Source of the DNA: Pseudomonas serbica | GTDB taxonomy: Bacteria > Pseudomonadota > Gammaproteobacteria > Pseudomonadales > Pseudomonadaceae | Assembly (NCBI RefSeq): GCF_028823535.1 | Contig: NZ_JAQIYM010000014.1 | Coordinates: forward strand, 62,001 to 126,000 | Direction: 5' to 3' | Length of the DNA: 64,000 nt | Shown here: one piece after another, positions 61,953 to 64,000 of the stretch | Layout of the letters: each line of letters opens with the position of its first letter | Position numbering within the stretch: position 1 is the first letter of the stretch | Translations under genes and position numbers: made by a program | The notes under the pieces: generated by a model | Seen by the model: only the letters and a program-made list of their open reading frames with translations | What the model was told of the DNA's origin: nothing | The model's database searches: none

Positions 61953-63193
61953 TGTCCAGTCTGGCTGATGCAATCGTCCAGAGTGACCTGGACATCGCCC
62001 CCTTGTTGTTGCCCGCACAGGTGCTGCGCAACGACGCCCAAGCCATCAAGGCCGCCCATGAGCTGGCGCAAGTCGCTCGCCTGCAGGCAGCCCGGCGCGA
62101 CCAGCAGCGCAAGCTGCCGTGGTCGGAAATCGAACAATTCACCCGAAGCGGCCTGGGCAGCATTGCCGTTCCCCGCGAGTATGGCGGCCCACAGGTTTCA
62201 TTCGTGACCCTGGCCGAAGTGTTCGCGATCATTTCCGCAGCGGACCCCGCCCTGGGGCAGATTCCGCAGAACCAGTTCGGCATTCTCAACCTGATACTCG
62301 GCAGCGCCACCGAGGCGCAGAAAAAACAGCTGTTCAAGAGCGTCCTGGAAGGCTGGCGAATCGGCAATGCCGGGCCGGAGCGCGGCGTTAAAAACACCCT
62401 GGAACTCAAGGCGCGTATCACCGCCGACGGCGATGGTTTTGTGCTCAATGGCCAGAAGTTCTATTCCACCGGCGCGCTGTTCGCGCACTGGGTCGCGGTC
62501 AAGGCACTCAATGACGACGGCAAGCAAGTACTGGCCTTTGTCCGTCGCGGTACGCCGGGACTGCGCATCGTCGATGACTGGTCCGGTTTCGGCCAGCGCA
62601 CCACCGCCAGCGGCACCATTTTGCTCAACAACGTGCGAGTCGACGCCGAGTTGGTGGTGGACAACTGGAAGATCAATGAAAAGCCCAATACCCAAGGCGC
62701 CGTCTCGCAGCTGATTCAAGCCGCCATCGACGCTGGCATCGCCCGTGGCGCCATCGACGACGCCATTGAATTCGTGAAAACCCGTTCCCGGCCATGGATC
62801 GACGCCAACGTCGAACGGGCCAGCGATGACCTGTACGTGATCGCCGACATCGGCAAGCTGAAAATCGAACTGCACGCCGCCGAAGCCCTGCTGCGCAAGG
62901 CCGGGCAGGTGCTCGACCAGGTCAGCGCCGCGCCGCTTACCGCCGAATCCGCCGCCCGCGCTTCGATTGCCGTGGCTGAAGCCAAAGTGCTGACCACCGA
63001 GATCTCGTTGCTGGCCAGCGAAAAGCTCTTCGAACTGGCCGGCAGCCGCGCCACCCTTGCCGAATTCAACCTCGACCGCCACTGGCGTAACGCCCGGGTG
63101 CACACCCTGCACGACCCGGTGCGCTGGAAATATCACGCGGTGGGCGCTTATCACCTGAACGGCACTTTGCCGGCTCGTCACTCCTGGATTTAA
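61952..63193 (+). CDS. SfnB-family sulfur-acquisition oxidoreductase (acyl-CoA dehydrogenase fold)
   Basis: A 413-residue flavoprotein of the SfnB group, linked to release of sulfur from organosulfur compounds. The fold shows PREYGGPQVSFVTLAE, PNQFG-like QIPQNQFGIL, GQKFYSTGALFAHW and the FAD-binding WSGFGQRTTASGT. AAGGAG lies eight bases before ATG 61952. It is followed 37 bp later by a close paralog. The terminal LNGTLPARHSWI is typical. Confidence 0.88.
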   Translation: MSSLADAIVQSDLDIAPLLLPAQVLRNDAQAIKAAHELAQVARLQAARRDQQRKLPWSEIEQFTRSGLGSIAVPREYGGPQVSFVTLAEVFAIISAADPALGQIPQNQFGILNLILGSATEAQKKQLFKSVLEGWRIGNAGPERGVKNTLELKARITADGDGFVLNGQKFYSTGALFAHWVAVKALNDDGKQVLAFVRRGTPGLRIVDDWSGFGQRTTASGTILLNNVRVDAELVVDNWKINEKPNTQGAVSQLIQAAIDAGIARGAIDDAIEFVKTRSRPWIDANVERASDDLYVIADIGKLKIELHAAEALLRKAGQVLDQVSAAPLTAESAARASIAVAEAKVLTTEISLLASEKLFELAGSRATLAEFNLDRHWRNARVHTLHDPVRWKYHAVGAYHLNGTLPARHSWI

Positions 63194-63230
63194 CGCCCAG
63201 ACACTTTTTACCAGAGCTCTGGAGAAACAC

Positions 63231-64000
63231 ATGACCCTTTCTCAACACGTCGCGGTCATCACCAGCGATGAGCAAGCCCTGATCGTCGCCAGCGACCTGG
63301 CCGAAGATTTCAAACGCGACAGCGCCCTGCGCGACCGCGAGCGCCGTTTGCCGCACCCGGAACTGGAAGTGTTTTCCCGTTCGGGCCTGTGGGGCATCAG
63401 CGTGCCCAAGGAATACGGTGGCGCCGGCGTGTCTAACGTCACCCTGGCCAAGGTCATCGCCCTGATCGCCCAGGCAGATGGTTCCCTCGGGCAAATCCCG
63501 CAGAACCATTTCTACGCACTGGAAGTGCTGCGCGTGAACGGCAGCGAGGAACAAAAAAAACGCCTGTACGCCGAAGTATTGGCCGGTCAGCGCTTCGGCA
63601 ATGCGCTGGCGGAACTGGGCACCAAAACCGCCCACGACCGCGTCACCCGCCTGAAACGCGATGGGGATGGCTATCGCATCAACGGTCGCAAGTTCTACGC
63701 CACCGGTGCGATCTACGCGCAGCGCATCCCGACCTCGGTGATCGATGAAAACGGCGTGCAGCAACTGGCGTTCGTCCCGCGTGAAAGCAAAGGCCTGACC
63801 GTGATCGACGACTGGAGCGGCTTCGGCCAGCGCACCACCGGCAGCGGTTCGGTGGTGTTCGAAGATGTCTACGTTGCCGCCGAAGACGTGATCCCGTTCC
63901 AGAGCGCTTTTGAGCGTCCGACCCCGGTCGGCCCGCTGGCGCAGATTCTCCATGCCGCCATCGACACCGGCATCGCCCGCGCGGCCTACGAAGATGCACT
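63231..64000 (+). CDS. Second SfnB-family oxidoreductase (partial, cut by the right edge)
   Basis: From ATG 63231 after GGAG, 256 codons are visible and the frame is still open at the edge. Shared words with the first copy include KEYGG, GQIPQN, GRKFYATGAIYAQ and DDWSGFGQRTT. Both copies appear to be one transcript. The remaining ~140 residues lie outside the window. Confidence 0.9.
   Translation, partial: MTLSQHVAVITSDEQALIVASDLAEDFKRDSALRDRERRLPHPELEVFSRSGLWGISVPKEYGGAGVSNVTLAKVIALIAQADGSLGQIPQNHFYALEVLRVNGSEEQKKRLYAEVLAGQRFGNALAELGTKTAHDRVTRLKRDGDGYRINGRKFYATGAIYAQRIPTSVIDENGVQQLAFVPRESKGLTVIDDWSGFGQRTTGSGSVVFEDVYVAAEDVIPFQSAFERPTPVGPLAQILHAAIDTGIARAAYEDA

Overview
The window is a GC-rich, densely packed chromosomal segment from a Pseudomonas, most likely of the P. 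fluorescens group. The evidence is the gene order cysQ-nudE-yrfG-lysM, fdhD-formate dehydrogenase, pckA-hslO-hslR-rimBK-envZ/ompR-tex-thioesterase-gshA, which is the P. aeruginosa PA5175-PA5203 backbone as I remember it, plus many fluorescens-type REP palindromes (core GGGAGCGGGCTTGCTCGCGA). No rRNA, tRNA, CRISPR array, prophage or insertion sequence was seen.

Region by region. 1-6.7 kb: a polar amino-acid ABC transporter, an Lrp/AsnC regulator and a three-domain enzyme (small-molecule kinase, M23 peptidase-like domain, class III PLP enzyme). 6.8-10.6 kb: an SDR-like protein without the catalytic Tyr, a DsbA-like protein with a tautomerase, an OprD porin, and the possible tail of a deleted gene. 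10.8-16 kb: agmatine-to-putrescine genes aguBA beside a second copy of the three-domain enzyme. 16-20.5 kb: a lone rmlC, dctBD and a hotdog thioesterase. 20.6-34.2 kb: housekeeping genes (cysQ, nudE, yrfG, a Kbp-like BON-LysM protein), a LysR-fdhD-formate dehydrogenase cluster, a glycine-zipper protein, a thioesterase, a 3-hydroxyacyl-CoA dehydrogenase, a RecQ-like helicase, two small Pseudomonas-type proteins and a DMT permease. 34.3-46.3 kb: pckA, hslO, hslR, a candidate rimA with rimB and rimK, envZ/ompR, tex and gshA. 46.5-64 kb: a sulfur-rich accessory block (tauABCD, serine acetyltransferase, D-cysteine desulfhydrase, cystine transporter, two SfnB-family oxidoreductases), interrupted by an aldo-keto reductase, a LysR/SDR pair, betT and a protein of unknown function.

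How the genes work together: the two kinase-M23-phospholyase-type proteins look like self-contained catabolic enzymes for an amino alcohol or hydroxylated amine. One is next to its own uptake system and Lrp regulator, the other is next to polyamine genes. The right third would scavenge sulfur from taurine, cystine, D-cysteine and organosulfur compounds. The least expected items are the paired three-domain paralogs, a small DUF1493-like gene split by a +1 shift at CCC TAA, a 46-codon gene overlapping rimB (candidate rimA), a 22-codon leader ORF overlapping an sfnB-like gene, and a 30-bp palindrome upstream of betT. The ABC ATPase at the left end and the second SfnB at the right end are cut by the window.
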